A stretch of DNA of 64,000 bases from assembly GCA_010645155.1 (NCBI GenBank), contig CM021315.1:6098589-6162588 (forward strand), written 5' to 3'. This DNA is from Tigriopus japonicus. Lineage: Eukaryota > Arthropoda > Copepoda > Harpacticoida > Harpacticidae. This document shows, piece by piece, positions 1 through 14,100 of this stretch (position 1 is the stretch's first letter; every line of letters starts with the position of its first letter). The notes under the pieces were generated by a model. The model did not search any database. It was not told where the DNA came from and saw only the letters and a list, made by a program, of their open reading frames with translations. The position numbers were made by a program, and so were the translations under genes.

Positions 1-67
1 TGACTCCATCTTCTTGTGAAAGCAAGGCTAGAAGGAGCCTTGAAGGTCAAAAAGCATTCGGACTTAC

Positions 68-250
68 CTTTTTGCAGTATTCCAAGATTTCCACTTTGTC
101 CGTTCGACAAGTGGCCTTGTGATCGAAATCGGTCGCCCATTTGCCACTGGTTGTCATATATTGGTTATGGAAAAGGCGATTGAGTTTGTCGCCTTGCTTG
201 TCAGGGCAAATCATGGCCACCATTGGATCATGATGTTCAGAAGTAGTGGA
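68..250 (-). CDS. Appl: Amyloid-precursor-like protein (APP/Appl), coding exon 2 (start of E1 domain)
   Basis: This exon encodes 61 residues that match the start of the APP-family E1 domain (growth-factor-like, heparin-binding). APP proteins are type I membrane proteins of neurons and synapses. The segment includes MVAMICPDKQGDK, then SGKWATDF, TCRTDK and ILEYCKK. The three cysteines have the spacing of APP C38, C62 and C73, and the order CxxD...GKW...TC...LxYC is characteristic. The exon is phase 0 at both ends, with an acceptor TATTTTCCAG just above 250 and a donor GTAAGTC at 67-61. In vertebrate APP, as I recall it, exon 2 also starts phase 0 after the signal peptide and ends after the YCQE motif, so the boundaries look conserved. 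The gene continues leftward out of the window; bases 1-67 belong to the next intron. The family call is strong. Full domain content (E2, transmembrane segment, YENPTY tail) cannot be seen. Confidence 0.85.
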
Positions 251-3200
251 CTGGAAAATAGAAAAATGAAGAGAGATGATGAATTTGGATCAGTTTGCTA
301 GACGTAGTGGCATCAATCTGGAGACTTTCTAGACTCTTCTTCTTCAAGATAAAATCAGATTTCGTCTAATCTCGGGGGAGTAAATGTCATCATTATCTCC
401 GGAGAGACCAGCTGCGCTCATTTCTATTCTCATCAGCTCTTGACAAGAACTAATGAGCTTGCTCGAAACCAAGGATATCCCAAGGCCAAACACCTCTTTT
501 GGGGCCTTAGCTAGGCTGTGTCATGCCTAAGTTGGCCAGAAAAAGTAGCAACAACAATCCTAATGACTTCTTAGCGCTAATCATTCATTGGGCTTGTTAC
601 CCTCAATTCGACATGGGATCTAAATAAGGTAAGATGAAAATAGTAGCCTTGAGATTTGTTTTGGTTCTGCAGTGAGATTGTCAACAACCGAAAATCCGGA
701 TTACAAATGATCTCAAGAAATCGTTGCATGTTCCAAGTCAAGTTGATAAGGCGAAAGTCGTTCTATGGAACGCTTCAGCCTTGACGCTCTCTTCGAACAC
801 GGGAAAGGCAATAAAGAAAGGCTTTGTTTGACATTTGCTCCTGGTTTCTGTAATAGGACAAAAGCTTGCTGACTTCTGAGGTCAGACGTCCGTATAACCA
901 AGACAAATGCGTCTGACCAAGCTACTACATCCTTTTACAAGTACAGTAGCACAGTTTCCTCTAATAAACTTTTATGTTCTATTGTGACATAGCACTTTTT
1001 TATAATTCGATAATGGGAACCCTGGCACTTCCTCCTATTTGGAAATGAAAATGAAAATGCCATTCAAGTCAGTTGGAACATTTGGCATTGGTAGAAGGGC
1101 CTGGAGGCTGCTTGTTTGTTTGATCTTTTGCAGGAATCCTATTGTCTCATTCAAAGGCCAAGAAGACCAACCGACTCACAAAAGAGAAAGAGAAAGAGAC
1201 AACCAGAGGGAATCTGAAAAGGGACAGGCAGCAGGCAGCCTTCAACGTTGCATTACGTTGATTAATTTGAAATTTCTGGAACCCATACTGATTCTCACTT
1301 GGTTTTGATTGGATTATAAAGCAACGTATATGCCTTCAGCCACACAAAAGGCCTTACAATTCCATCTTAGTGATGGCGCACCAACTCAAGATCAGGACCA
1401 AAACCATATCTTGCCGCCTTGAATCACATCTATGAATATTTTATAGTTCGTGCAGCATAACTTTAGCAATGCACAGCACGTTGTCGAATCGTCTGAAAAA
1501 AAAAACTGTGGACACAAAGACAAGAACCATTTTTGCAAATTCAACCAAGCATGAAATCAGTCTAGAAACGAAGGCCAAAGAAAAGTCTCCTCGTCGAAGA
1601 CAAAAATAGAACAAACTTCATGAGTCTTCTTTCTCACATTTCTTATGAAGTCAATATCTTCAGGGACATTCAAGTGAAGTAAGTAAAGGCGGATCCATAA
1701 AGTTGGCATTTAAGCATGTTGAATAACAGTGGAAAGAGAACCTTCAGCTACTTCATTAATTTTCCAGAAACCTTATAGCGCGTATGCATTGTGAAACCAA
1801 AGTACGACCGAATCAATTGCATTGGAATACGTGGATGGACACAAAAACTGACATGTTATAAGGTACCTTGTTTGTACCTCTAAATGTACTTCAGAGATTC
1901 CCAAACAATAAATGCAGCTTTTGCAACCCACATTATGAGATATGTCAAGGGAATATCTTTTCATCAATTCCAACTCAAAATCGTTTTCCTTCAATTGTAT
2001 TGACCACACAAACCCTGGCGGCGACACTTTTGTTTACCTTCAGCCAGGGAAACCAACCAACTAAATATACAAATAGAAAAAAGGAAGTTGCAAAACGTTT
2101 CATGTCAGACCATTGCTCGTCGAGCTCATAAAAGGTCTAGCTTTTGATTTTGGTATTCTTATACAAAGCTGATACACCTTAAAGGAGAAATGACCTGTAT
2201 TACGATCATCTGCGTCTTCCAGGCAAGTTGATTGCGGGATATTCTTTTATGGCAAGAGGGAAGTGGTGCTTCCAAACCCTGCTCCCCCTGTCTGTCTCTG
2301 TACTAGATCAAGAGGGGCTGCCTAACTCCTCAAACTATAAAACCCTGGCAATCCATTTGGAATTTGCATGCCAAAGCAAGCCAAGCCGAGAAGTTCGACT
2401 TGAGATTTACACACCAAGTTTCGAATGAATGAAGGTATTCCATAAATGGATATCACTGCCCAAGAAGACCGTAATACAGCCCCAACTAAGGGTGACGAGT
2501 TAGAAAGACTTAAAAATGTCCCCCTTTCATTTAAGGCTTGTTTTTTATCCTCAGCGAATGTCATCGCCTTAGAAAGAAAAGATCTTAAGGAAAGCCAAAA
2601 GTATTGGAGATTTTCAGCAAATCATTGATCATAAAGAGAGTAATCTATGTATGGTCACCTTCGTCCCAAGAATAGCAAATAACGATGAAGACTTGCTCGT
2701 TATTTTCCGTGTGCTCAACCCATAGAGTGAGTCACGTAAAAAACTTCCAAAAAATGGGCAAGGCAAAGGAACCTCATAAAGGTGTTGGATGCCAAGGTGA
2801 ATACGAACGTCTGCACATTATTCTAATTCTGAATTGATCAAGCTCAAACCTGCTTTTCGACAAAGAGTGGGGCGTGATTTACTGTAGTCTTCATATGAGT
2901 GGACTAATTTGATGTACTTTACCTTGACTCAATTTGAAATAGAACCACATAAGGTTTCATGTGGTATCTTATGAAGGGGGCCTCACTTGTTAGGCTTCTT
3001 GTTCAAAATGATCAGCCTTTTATGAAATTTCGTTGAAGTACAGGAGGAAAAACATGGTTGGGAATGGTTTTATGGTTGAATGGCATATATTTTCAAGAGT
3101 CAACCCCAAGTACCCCACTTGAAAAGAGTGTCGTTCTAGGTTTTGGCCTTATCATTCAAAAACATCTCGACCCCATAAGCCAACGTACATACAACAAAAG

Positions 3201-6200
3201 GCGAGAAATGGGTTCGTTCGTTCGGCCCCATGTCAAATGTTCAAGCTCAAATCTTAGACAGTCTGAATGTCTAAATTGTTGTTCATCATGAGGAAGGAAT
3301 TGGTTTTCACACAGAGAGATAGAACCCAAGACTTCAAGAATGAGTCGACATTTTTGAAAAGTAATCTTCGTCCTATGTTCAAGCTTAAATCTCAGTCAAA
3401 ATGAACCTGAACGTGGTAGTCAAAGCGGGATCTTCAAGGCGAAGAGAATACAGAACGAGAATCTTGTGCCAAATCAACACGAGGCTCAGCTTCCTTGGAT
3501 GGCAGCAAAAAATCGGATTCTCAAGACATCATTAATCATGGACGACAACGACATTGATCCGAAACACCAATTCGCAGTCACGTGTGTGCTTGTGGACAAG
3601 AGTGGGATTGAATTCTCATTTTAAGGCGAGCAAACGTTAGTCTTCCCTCAAAAAATTCGGAGAAGGAAGGGGGAACTCCCATTTTCTTCGAGCAATTTTG
3701 GCGAATGGTCACGTTGTGCACAAAGCGGATATAAATCACGAGGGACTTTGCGGATTTACCCACCCTGTGGGTGGATCTTACTCGATTATGGAGTGACTTT
3801 CCTAGGGGAACTTTTTTGGGAAGAAAAGCCTACCTTTCTCATCAGTTTTGATTTTATTTCATGCCTTGAGACAGTTTCGTCCTAGTACATTGGACCGTTC
3901 AATGAGCTAAGGGCCTGTTGGGTCCAAAGTGGGACGACGAGGTAGCATGGTAGTATACTGCCAAGGATGGGAGAGATTAAGTGCCCACTTTATCTCGTTT
4001 GAGCTGCACTGTGAACCGGGGACAAACGGCTCTAAATGGCACAAAATTGGAGGGGAGAAAAATCTGCACAGAAGAGGATTCAACTATTTGCATGCGAAAG
4101 ACCAATTGGCATGGCCGTAAAACATGAAGAAACCATTCCATGGTTTCCTTTGTATTGTGTTAAGACAGAGTGCAAATGGATCACTCGAGAGAATGTTACG
4201 CCTCTGGTGGTGAACTTTCACACTTCTTTGGACTTTTGGACGTTTGTCCAAGCCAAGTATTGGATTTAGTGTTCCAGGTGGAATGGTTCCATTGGTCCAT
4301 TGGCGTTGAATCCGTTTCTTGTAATAACACTGAGGAATTTCCAATCCTGAAGGGAAATGAGGCGTAGCCATGTGCCAACCCTGGATAATCGAAAGGCCGG
4401 ATGGAAAAAAACTTGGCACGTTGAAAGAAAGACTTGGGACATAGGAGCAAATCAGAAAGGTTTATCGCATTTATCTGCTAAAAAACCTTCCGGTTCCATT
4501 GATCAAAGTTGTGAGGTGATTTTTGTAGCTTCAAATAAAAGTCAGCCAAATGCTGAGACGAAAAATATCGAAATTTAGCATTTGAACTAGTCTTGTACAA
4601 TTAAGGATTATAAAAATGACGGTCTTCCAAAAACATGTTTCAAGCTAATGACAAAATACGTACAAGTACGACTGAAGACCATGGCAATGCGCAAAAAAAC
4701 CTATTCCAATCTACGTACCCTGAGTAATATGAGAGCTTTCATTTCAGAGGTAACCTTAACTAATAACATCTGTCATTTGCTGGTCGACCAATTGCCTTGG
4801 CCTTGTGCCAAATAGGTCTTCCCAAGATGTGGGACGCCTGACAATGACAGACCTCTAATTTCTCCAAATACTTTGACCGACTAACGTTCTCTCCTGAGTA
4901 CACATTTTTCTACAATATAGAAATCAAATTACTAAGACAATTTGCTCAAAACCTTCGGTAACAATTTCAGGAAAAGAACCAATACTTGGCTCAGTTGGCC
5001 AAGAACTTGATGTGAGTAAGTCCCAGAACCTTGGAGAGGAAATGAAAGATGGGACGCTGCCGTTTCCCCATCATCACAAATCTAGGATATATTCTGAATG
5101 GCTGAGCTGCCATTCTAGGGAACCTTTTAGGATCTTGAGAAGTGTTATTGGAAATCAATTTCCGATACTTTTGCTTAACCTTCTTGCCTTTGCATATTAA
5201 TGGAGTTTAGGGGGCGCCACTTGTAACATGTAAGATAAAGCATGATCTCAGATTGTAAAAAGGGAGCCTTGGGGAACGTTGAATATTTTATGTACTTTCG
5301 TGAATTTAAATGTATTGATATAAGGGACATGAATTTGTTTGGATTGGCAAAAGCGAATTCGCTAAAAAAAGTGAGCAAAAATAAGCTGAAACAATTTGTT
5401 GGATGCAATTGACGTCTTTTCATCAGACCAGATTGAACTCGTTCGCTCTCTAAAGTACCAAAAGTTTTCAATACGGCAAGTCTTAAAACGATAAAAAAGA
5501 TTGAAGAAAGATCCCTTTGTAAGGTTTGGAAAGGACCGTGATCCTAAATCGATTTGCTAGTCGCGAGAACCCCCTCAGCTCTTCTTGGTTGATTCTTGTG
5601 AAAGAGAGAGATGCAATCTCCATTCAAAGCGACAAAAATTGATGAACCAGCCCAATCAAATCACGACCACCTGAGTCAGCTGAAGGATTCCTCTTCTTTT
5701 CTTTCTCTCTCCTCTTGATGGCGTTTGGCCTTCCGACCAGATGGACCGATAAGAGGGCCTTGCTTTCAATTCAAGGCCATATCAAGAAAAGTTCTCAAAC
5801 AGGTTTTGTAACCTCATTCGCTCGCTTTCTCGCTCTTTCTCGCTCCTTTCCATTTTGGAAGAAAGGAAGCAAGATTGGACGCAGGTGGCCAAATTGACTG
5901 GATGTCACTCTGTGGTCAAATTAATGGCCCTGTGTTGCACCCAATCACCCTGTATTGTAAACGAAGTAAGCCATTAAGGGTCGTGGAACCCTCGTTGGTC
6001 GAAAATGGCCATCCAATGGCTTGCTTGGTTGGACAAAGGTTCACCGGATAACTGGTTGGCTTCCTATCAGCAAGCACCATGTGTGCGTGCATTTATGACC
6101 TCTCCTCAATTATGGCCGCGACACATTTTGTCGCCCAACAAGCCACAAAACATGCGTTCCATTACCATTGGGTCCCGAGAAGGAAATATCCGAAACCAAA

Positions 6201-9200
6201 AAATATTAGTAAGGCATCATCCATGTTGCCCTTCGTCGCCTTTTTTTCGTTTTGACCCTTTGAACTGAGATGGAATCCCAAAGGACCTCATTACCTGCCT
6301 GCAGCAAACTTGGAAAGGGACTGTACATTCAGGGTTGCCAATTCAAGAAGTTGGACAAAACCACTCTTGTATAAGAGCTAGTCAGTCTTCTTTGAGTTGG
6401 TAGCTCCTAATCCCATGCTTGGCCAAAAGATTTGGTTCCAAAAATAAAACCAAAACGGTTTTGGCAACACTGACATTATCGTAATAAACCAGAGGGGGCG
6501 AATAGCCCAGGGTGATATAAAATCAAATGGAGTTTCGTAGGCGAAATTGGAGGGTGGGAATGAAGTCATTTTTTGGAGAGGGGGAACTTACCTCCCCTTG
6601 TTCGAAAGCACCACCCTAAATGTGTTTGGAAGTACCCTCACAAACACGAAAAACTTGAGTGCCAAAATATTAAAGCACCGTCTCAAAGAGCCCGGTTTAT
6701 GTTTGAAAACTCCATTTCAAGTTATTCTTTTTGATGTTTGGAAGTGAGGCAAAGATATCTGGCTCTTTCATCAAAATCAACTTCTTTTGCAGCGGCAAAC
6801 ACTTTACATTTAGATTAGTTGTCAGTCCCTATCTCATGATTTCGGAGGCACCAATGATCACAGAACTGCCTGGCAGAGCATTAAAGGTTTGTGTGCCACA
6901 GATCAGAGCCAACAACTGTTAGTCATTCGAGTAGTACTTCGTTAGCACTATACTAGGGAGGTGCAAATTAGTGATTTGATGCACTCTGTAGAATGTAAAT
7001 GTATGCAAATCCGAGGCTTCAACTTCAAGTCGAACCGTGCAAATTACCACCAACTTTAGCAATGAGGTTCTTTTAAAAAAGTGTGTTTTGTTCTCCAATG
7101 CTATGACGTATCTTCTCAACATTCGCTTCTCAAGGTTTTTAAAGGCAAATTTTGACGTGAGAATTCATCTGCGCTCTTGAGCGATAATGAGATTCACACT
7201 CACTCGAAACTCTCTTGGGAGCCTGGCCATTCTTATAATTCAATATCCCAACGAGAGACGCAAGCAGGCATGCTGCTCTCCATGGGCCTCAAAATCTGTC
7301 TATTCAAATAGAAGGCACTTCTGTTTTCGTTGGAAAAGGATTTCAATTCTGAAGGAGATCCAGTCGAGCGTAAAAGAGCCACTTTGGTTTCAAAAACTCA
7401 TTTTAAAAGCAAACAAAGTACCTTAAAGGTCAAAACCAGAGACACGACATGATGATGTCAGAAACACCAGGATCAGCTAGATAAATACGCCAAGGTGGCG
7501 GTAAAGACAACAAACTTCTTGCTCTGTTGTAGATCTCTCAAGGGAAATAAGTCAAGATGAAAGGGAGAGAGAGGTCTTGAGAAGAGATTCCCCTTCTCTC
7601 TGTCTCTCTACCCCTCCTTAGCCCAGTTCCTTCTCCATTTGTATTCAGAATGAATTCCGTCCTATGCAGGACTGGTGCCACTCATAACCAAGCCCAGAAC
7701 CAACAAAACCATCTTGCCCCACCAAGTGTGCCCAGCGAGCTCTTTTTCGCCAGTTGATGCCAAACTCTGTGCTCTCTTTCTGTACTGTGGAACCTAATGG
7801 AGGAGGCGTTTGTTCCATCCACGTTCGGGTTTGAAACGTCTTTAGGAACCTCGTGACGATCGAACAAAAAGGCAGGATAATTTTTTTTCGACGTAGTTTC
7901 ACGCCCAAATGTTTCTGGTTCATTCCAAGGAAAACTCGTGAGGAAAATTGGAGGCAAGATTGAGTGAGGGCGGCCAGAAATGCAATGCAGTGACAACCGC
8001 GATTGTGAGTTTGAGACAAGGAACAAGCGTCGTATTGCATGCACGAAATGGGCGAATATTGCTAGTTCATTGTCAAAACAAGACTTGGTGGCTGAAACGT
8101 TGTTGTTTAGAACTGCCTGGGATCCACATTGGCCTTGTGGTTAAACGCAATACTCATCACAAGAAATGCCGTCATCCTCGTCTAATCTAATTTTCATCCA
8201 CGACAGATTTTGATGTCACGGACAATCTTGGTGTTTCTGAGGCGAACCATACAAGTGGGAAGTGGGACTACTACGGACCAACCAAGCAAGGTTGAGCCCA
8301 CGCTCTTACGAGGGGTCTTCAAGAAAACTTCCCACTCAGATTCAAGTTTCAAACAAGCCGCCAAGTCGATTGGACCAATTTTCCGGGAATGGACTAAAAC
8401 CAGGATTGCCATTTTTTCAAAAATAGACCAAAAAGGACGGCGTTTGTGAGTATTTAAGGTATCATCCCACTTTCATCTCTGTGACTGTCACATGTTTGGT
8501 GGTACGACGCTCGCAAAGTGATTGTGTGGCAACCATGATGGCTCAAGAAAGACCCATGGACCATTATCATCCTCCCGCTTTGCTTGCTCACTCTAGCCAC
8601 AAACCCGAAGTATTGCAGATGACAAGCCGAAAGAAGAGCGGAAAAAGACCTTAGCCGCTTGAGGGAACAACACACCCAGTGATGATAAGAAAATGAAGAA
8701 ACAAATATGGACCACAACTTGGTTGGCTTTCTCAGAGATTGGTCTGGGCAAATACCCAGCGATTTGTATTCTTAGAAAGATGACTTATTTTGGGATTGTA
8801 GACTCTGCAACTTGCGCTATATTATGGGATTAAGAATAATTTTCAGCACGAAAAGCTTCCGAAAAACATATTTCCTACCTTTCTTGTAGGAACTTTACTT
8901 TTCCTTTTGAGCCAGCTTTATATCACTCAAAGTTGTAATTCATATGTTTTATTTGTGATGCCGATCTAGATAACATGGAAGTATTTGACCACTGGAAAAC
9001 AATTTCAAATCGTAGCTTTAGACCATTCATCATCTTAATTACAAAGCAGCATACATTTTGGGTAACTTGAACATTGCCAGACCAAGCACCTGCTCATCGT
9101 GAGCAACTCTGATGTCTTTGTTGTCTTTGAAACCCAATCATCAGCTGTCATAACAGCGCACTAATTACACTCTTCCACCCTCTTCTCTCCTTATCGAAAC

Positions 9201-10307
9201 GTTAACGTGAGTGTTTCGAGGATCCAGAACAGTGTTTCGAATATCTTTTGAATTTTTGCCATTCTCTGTCTGACGTTTTTTTCACTTAGAAAGAGTTGCG
9301 ATGGATCGGTTGTTTCGATCAGAGGGGGTTCCTGACAAGTTTCTGACTCTTTTGACAGTCACACTACCGAAAGAGTTGGTGTGGTTGGAGCTGAAAGGAA
9401 GAAAACTTGACACATCTCGGATGATGGTGCTCACAATTGCGTTCGTTGCTTTGATCAGAGGATGGGAGGCAAAAGTTAAGAGAGGGGGGAGGCCTTTTGG
9501 GGTTTTGAGGCCGTATCACCATCACCATCATCGAAGGGAGGAAAGAAAAACACTCCTCATCTTCCCCCTCATTCATTTTACCCATGATTGATTGTGAAAA
9601 GCCACGCCTTCCCACTATAGCATGGTACCCTTCGTTCGTTCGTTCTGTTTACAAGGAGGCCGTCACAGAGCCCTCATTATTCGAACAATTGCCAATTGAG
9701 GAGGCTTTACACAAAGTCAACACGGAGATGTTGGAAATACTCACTAATTTACCAGGTTAGAACGTAGTTTGATCGACCTTTGACAAGGTATATCTAGAGG
9801 GCTAAATGGAGAGAAGAGACACTCCCACTCAGCCGCTTGCGTGGTAAATTGCTTTGGCTTTGGTAGCCTGGAGTTGGGCAGAGCACCTCAAAGTGCTCTA
9901 AAAAGAAGAGTGGCTCGACTGCCCAGGCAGAAATTTGTCAATTTTAGAGCTGATATTGTAGACAAACGGGTCACAAAAATAACTTTTTTTACCATTAGTA
10001 TCCAAGCCCATTGTCATCCCAACACCCAAAGCACACTCAAACATGAAATACGTTGGTCAAACTCGAATTTGAGAATGTCAGAAATGTCATGATTAAGAGG
10101 TTGTGTTATCCTGAGATTATTCTTTTCGTAGTTAAACACTCCGACTTCATAACATAGATATGTATAGATATGACATTTTCATTTTTGTGGGACAATAGGT
10201 GGAAAATGGTTTTTTTAATGCGCCCAAAGTTTCCAAGGAATATTGATGTATTAATTATCAAAAGTTAGAGAACACTGGGCATTGACAAACAGTTTCTTGA
10301 CAAAGGA

Positions 10308-10388
10308 AGCCAGAGTGGCCATGCGTACTAGTGCGTTCTTAAAAGTGCCGGGTGTAAGTGCTTCCCCAGACGGCGTAGGTTCAAATCC
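10308..10388 (+). repeat. tRNA-like sequence with A- and B-box-like motifs
   Basis: AGCCAGAGTGG (10308-10318) resembles a pol III A box and GGTTCAAATCC (10378-10388) matches a B box. Between them CTTAAAA resembles a tRNA-Leu(UAA) anticodon loop. The anticodon stem and acceptor stem do not pair, so this is not a functional tRNA. It is probably a decayed tRNA-Leu pseudogene or SINE head next to the LINE tail. Confidence 0.35.
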
Positions 10389-10390
10389 TG

Positions 10391-10849
10391 TTGGGGGTCG
10401 GATTGAAGCTGTCGGGAGAAATCCTTTTCCTCTCGTATTGGGAGAGGCTCCAGAAGTTAGGTTTGTACAGTACTCAGAGAAGGTATGAAAGGTATCTGAT
10501 ACTGTATGTTTTCAAGAGCATTCATGGGCTCTGTCCTAACCCAGGATTTGAGATCAGTTGTAGCGATCGTAGAGGTTTTACGTGCGCTCTGAGAGCACCT
10601 CCAAATCCTAAGGAATCAAGGCTAGTTTGAGCAATGAAGTCCTCCTCTCTTCTTTATCGGGCTCCTTCATTGTTCAATTTGTTGCCTATTTGCCTTCGTT
10701 GGAAATATGTAGGAGCTGATCCTCTAACAGCATTTAAGGCAGGATTGGACAAATTTTTAAAAACTATTCTTGACCAACCCACTATACAAGGGTTGTATAG
10801 ATCTGCCAACAGTAACTCATTGGTAGATCAAATTTCATATAAACATTAA
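10391..10849 (+). pseudogene. Degenerate 3' end of a non-LTR retrotransposon (LINE) ORF2
   Basis: The frame encodes the C-terminal tail typical of LINE reverse-transcriptase ORFs. It has a SYWERLQKLGLYSTQRR-like segment followed by RYLILYVFKSIHGL, then RAPSLFNLLP, and finally FKAGLDKFLKTI with DQPTIQGL. One in-frame TGA at 10628-10630 interrupts it, and the frame ends at TAA 10847-10849. The catalytic polymerase motifs are absent, so the copy is 5'-truncated, as is usual for LINE insertions. A second copy of the same tail lies near 55866-56040. There it has CGA where this copy has the TGA, consistent with mutational decay. The clade (for example jockey-like) cannot be assigned safely. Confidence 0.75.
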
Positions 10850-10897
10850 TTATTGAAACTATAATAATGATTAACTCTCTTTACAGGGAATCCCATT

Positions 10898-11115
10898 NNN
10901 NNNNNNNNNNNNNNNNNNNNNNNNNNNNNNNNNNNNNNNNNNNNNNNNNNNNNNNNNNNNNNNNNNNNNNNNNNNNNNNNNNNNNNNNNNNNNNNNNNNN
11001 NNNNNNNNNNNNNNNNNNNNNNNNNNNNNNNNNNNNNNNNNNNNNNNNNNNNNNNNNNNNNNNNNNNNNNNNNNNNNNNNNNNNNNNNNNNNNNNNNNNN
11101 NNNNNNNNNNNNNNN
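10898..11115. other. Assembly gap (218 N)
   Basis: A run of N. The left edge ends in CTTTACAGGGAATCCCATT, which also occurs after the second LINE copy at about 56023-56041, so the gap sits inside a repeat. Confidence 0.99.
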
Positions 11116-14100
11116 AATGTTCAAAGCCAGAGCATGGGGGATTATGGGCACTATTGAAAAGCAAGCTTGTCTCAAAAAGTTCTTTAGAGCCTTTGAATCA
11201 ATGACATAATTGTGGCATCTGAAAACACAGGTATTCCTACCCAGTGCAATTGGGTTTTTAGATGAGATAACACGCAATTTGAAGCTTTTTCTTCTCTTGA
11301 CTGTCTTAACGTTCTTTGTCGTCGTTTACACTTAAGCCCAAGTTGGCGGGTGATTGCAAAAGGTGGCCATTCTTTCCTGGAGGGAGTTAACCCCAGAATC
11401 ATGCGACAAAATCATAGGGAGAGTTGACTGAGCCTGTCTTATCTATGCATATCTATGCTTTGAAATACAACTGGACAGCGGGCCAGGTTGACCAAATGAT
11501 GCACGAGTCCTGAATGTCAAACGATTAGAAAGTTTTGATTGGTACTCTTGAATTGATATTTGAATGTACCCTCTGGGTACACATTATTTTCTGATTTTTA
11601 ATAATTTGACCCATAGTCATGTTGGTTGAGTTGCAAGTATATTTCTTGAACTGAGTCCAACTCATTGATGGAGCTTGGAACCTTTTTTGCATTTCGAGTG
11701 AAAGCACAAGCACATGAGGTTATTGACGTATTTTTGAATTTGGCGCCATGACTGGGGAAGCAGAGAAACAGCAAACTGTGTTCATAACAAAACCCTTGTT
11801 CATGGGAGTGACATTTCTCTCCATTTAGCCCGCTAGGTATATCTAGAGTATATCTTGTCTTCCTATCACTTGACAAATGAAAGAAGGATCATTAATCAAG
11901 GACGTCTTCCATCTTGCTCCTTTACCAAGACTCAAGTCCGCAAATTTGGTTTCTTCAACCAGAGATTGGACCCGAGAAAAGAGATGGACTAGTCTCAAGG
12001 GTTGCCAAATCAAAGCTACTTTACTATTCATCTGTGGAATGAGAGACGGACCATTCATCTTTCTAGCGAGCTTAGCTAGCTTGTGGAAGATAGATGAGAG
12101 ACGGTTTCAGTTGCATTACGATTGTTTGAACGAAGATTATGCCAGGAGACGAAGTTTTAATACCTGTCAATTAACGTAGGTAAACAAGAGCAGGCACAAG
12201 GTCAGCAGTAGGGTACATTATTTGAAAGCACCCTTTAATCCCATTTACAAACGGTAAAGCCTCAGTGATGAGAGTATGGGGATTCGCATGGGTTTCAGAG
12301 AGCTCACATATGTTCACTTTGTCTTCCGTCTCGATCTACGTTTTCTATGCCAAGATCATTTCCATGGCAACCCTTTCTCTTCAAGCTCTCATATCCTGGT
12401 GGTGAATTGCCTGACAAAAGGCCACGACTGGGGGAAAAAGGTCAAGATGATTATTCATCTCTTGGGAGAGTGGGAAGAAGTCGAAAAAAGACCACGGGGA
12501 ATGGTCTTTTTCCGAGCCAGGAAGTCAAAATTGGTTTAGGGAGGAAAGAAATTTTAAGACCGTTCTCGTTGACCATTTGAAGCCTTGAGCTCGTACAATG
12601 GAAAGTAATCCAACCAACCGAAGCTGTCCTTTAAGGCTCGCTTGAATGGCTATAGGTATGGATTAATTGTCCCTTCTCTTCTTGGAAGAGAAGATGAACC
12701 TTTGAGCCGCACATTTATCTACTCAGCGTTCTCACACCAAATCAGGGTCGTGCGTCCGTATGTATATAGAATTCTATTTGTGATTCCGATCGAGAGGCTC
12801 TCACGGCTTCACTCTTATATGCCTCGATCCTTGTTCGTATGAACGGTTGTCCATAGCGGGAGTTGTACTTGTAAGCAGGTTTCGTGCTATGCTGCAAGTC
12901 GTGCACAATCTATCTACTTCAAAGTTGAGGGCTCTGACAAGCAACCCATGAATAAAACATGGTGTTTAGCCCTGGGACGGACCGCCGACAATTGTTCCAG
13001 ATCCAAGCGAAAGATCAGTCCTGGCCCACACAAAGTGGACCAAGACTCCCTGGAACACACATTCGGGGAACAACAGAGAAAGCCCTGCCGTCTTATCAGC
13101 CAAATATTTAATTAGTAGTGTATCAAAGAGACCCAAGGGATCCCGTCGTTTCCACAAACTAGCAACAATGCACCTGAAACCATAGCCTCTCGTAATCTTC
13201 TTCTCTTTTGATTTGGGATCAATATGGGAACCAACTAATTCGCTTGAGGAACACGAAGCTTCAGCCAAATAGATCCCGAAAACTTGACCTCCGGCGTGGA
13301 TTTGCGATTTTGAAGGACTTCCACAAAAAGTTGAAGAATCGATTTTGGATATGGTAAAGAGAAAGTGAGTGAGGAAGCCTTATTAAGAACCTTCAATCTG
13401 TCTTGCCTCCTTGCCTAATTTACCCTGTACGTTGCTAATCATCGTGGCACTCAAGTGAGGCGTTTATTTTTCCTTCTACCTCGTTCATTTTTTTGTGCCT
13501 GAAACCTCCATTTTAGGCAAACATTAAATCCTAGTCAGGTTCTTATCAGTGTATTATCGCACACACACACCTTTCGGCACGCTTCCACCCAAATTTGGAA
13601 GTTCAACTCTCAGGCAACGAGGAGCTCATTTTGAATCTACGTTTAATGAATGACGAGATGAGTGAATGTGAGTGGTTTGTCCGCTCGCCATATTGAACAT
13701 GAAAACAGATCTCGTGAACGTCTGCCAATGGTTGCTTTACTTTACATTTAATCGATATTCCGTGTTTAAAATCAGAAATCCTTTCAAAGTAAACTCTTTG
13801 GGGTTAAAGGTTGGTTATCAAAAAGAGAATTCGGATTTGAAGTGAAGAGTGAAATGCCTGGCTCTACTTCAAGAATGGGAACCTAGTCTTCGGGCAACGG
13901 AAGTAAACAGGATACTGCACTCTCCCCTCGTCGATAGTAATTAAGAGGAGGCTTAATGAAAAAATGCCGAGAGGGGGTCGAATTTCCACTCCTGCCAGTT
14001 GTTCGAAAATCGAGCTCAAGCTCAATCGCCAACGAATCGACAATTGGATGTGATATGCGAATTCAATCGCACTCAGGAAGATTTCATTTCGTCTTGGAGG

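Noticed and set aside
4084..4419. 111-codon open frame on the minus strand inside the APP-like intron
   Set aside because: Overlapped by other frames on both strands and without domain-like features.
7645..8044. Two overlapping minus-strand frames of 120-131 codons
   Set aside because: Overlapping frames in the same strand with no motif; most likely chance.
9866..9930. Hairpin-like sequence AGAGCAC...GTGCTCT with GCCTGG...CCAGGC around it
   Set aside because: Arms align only partly and no RNA family is recognised.
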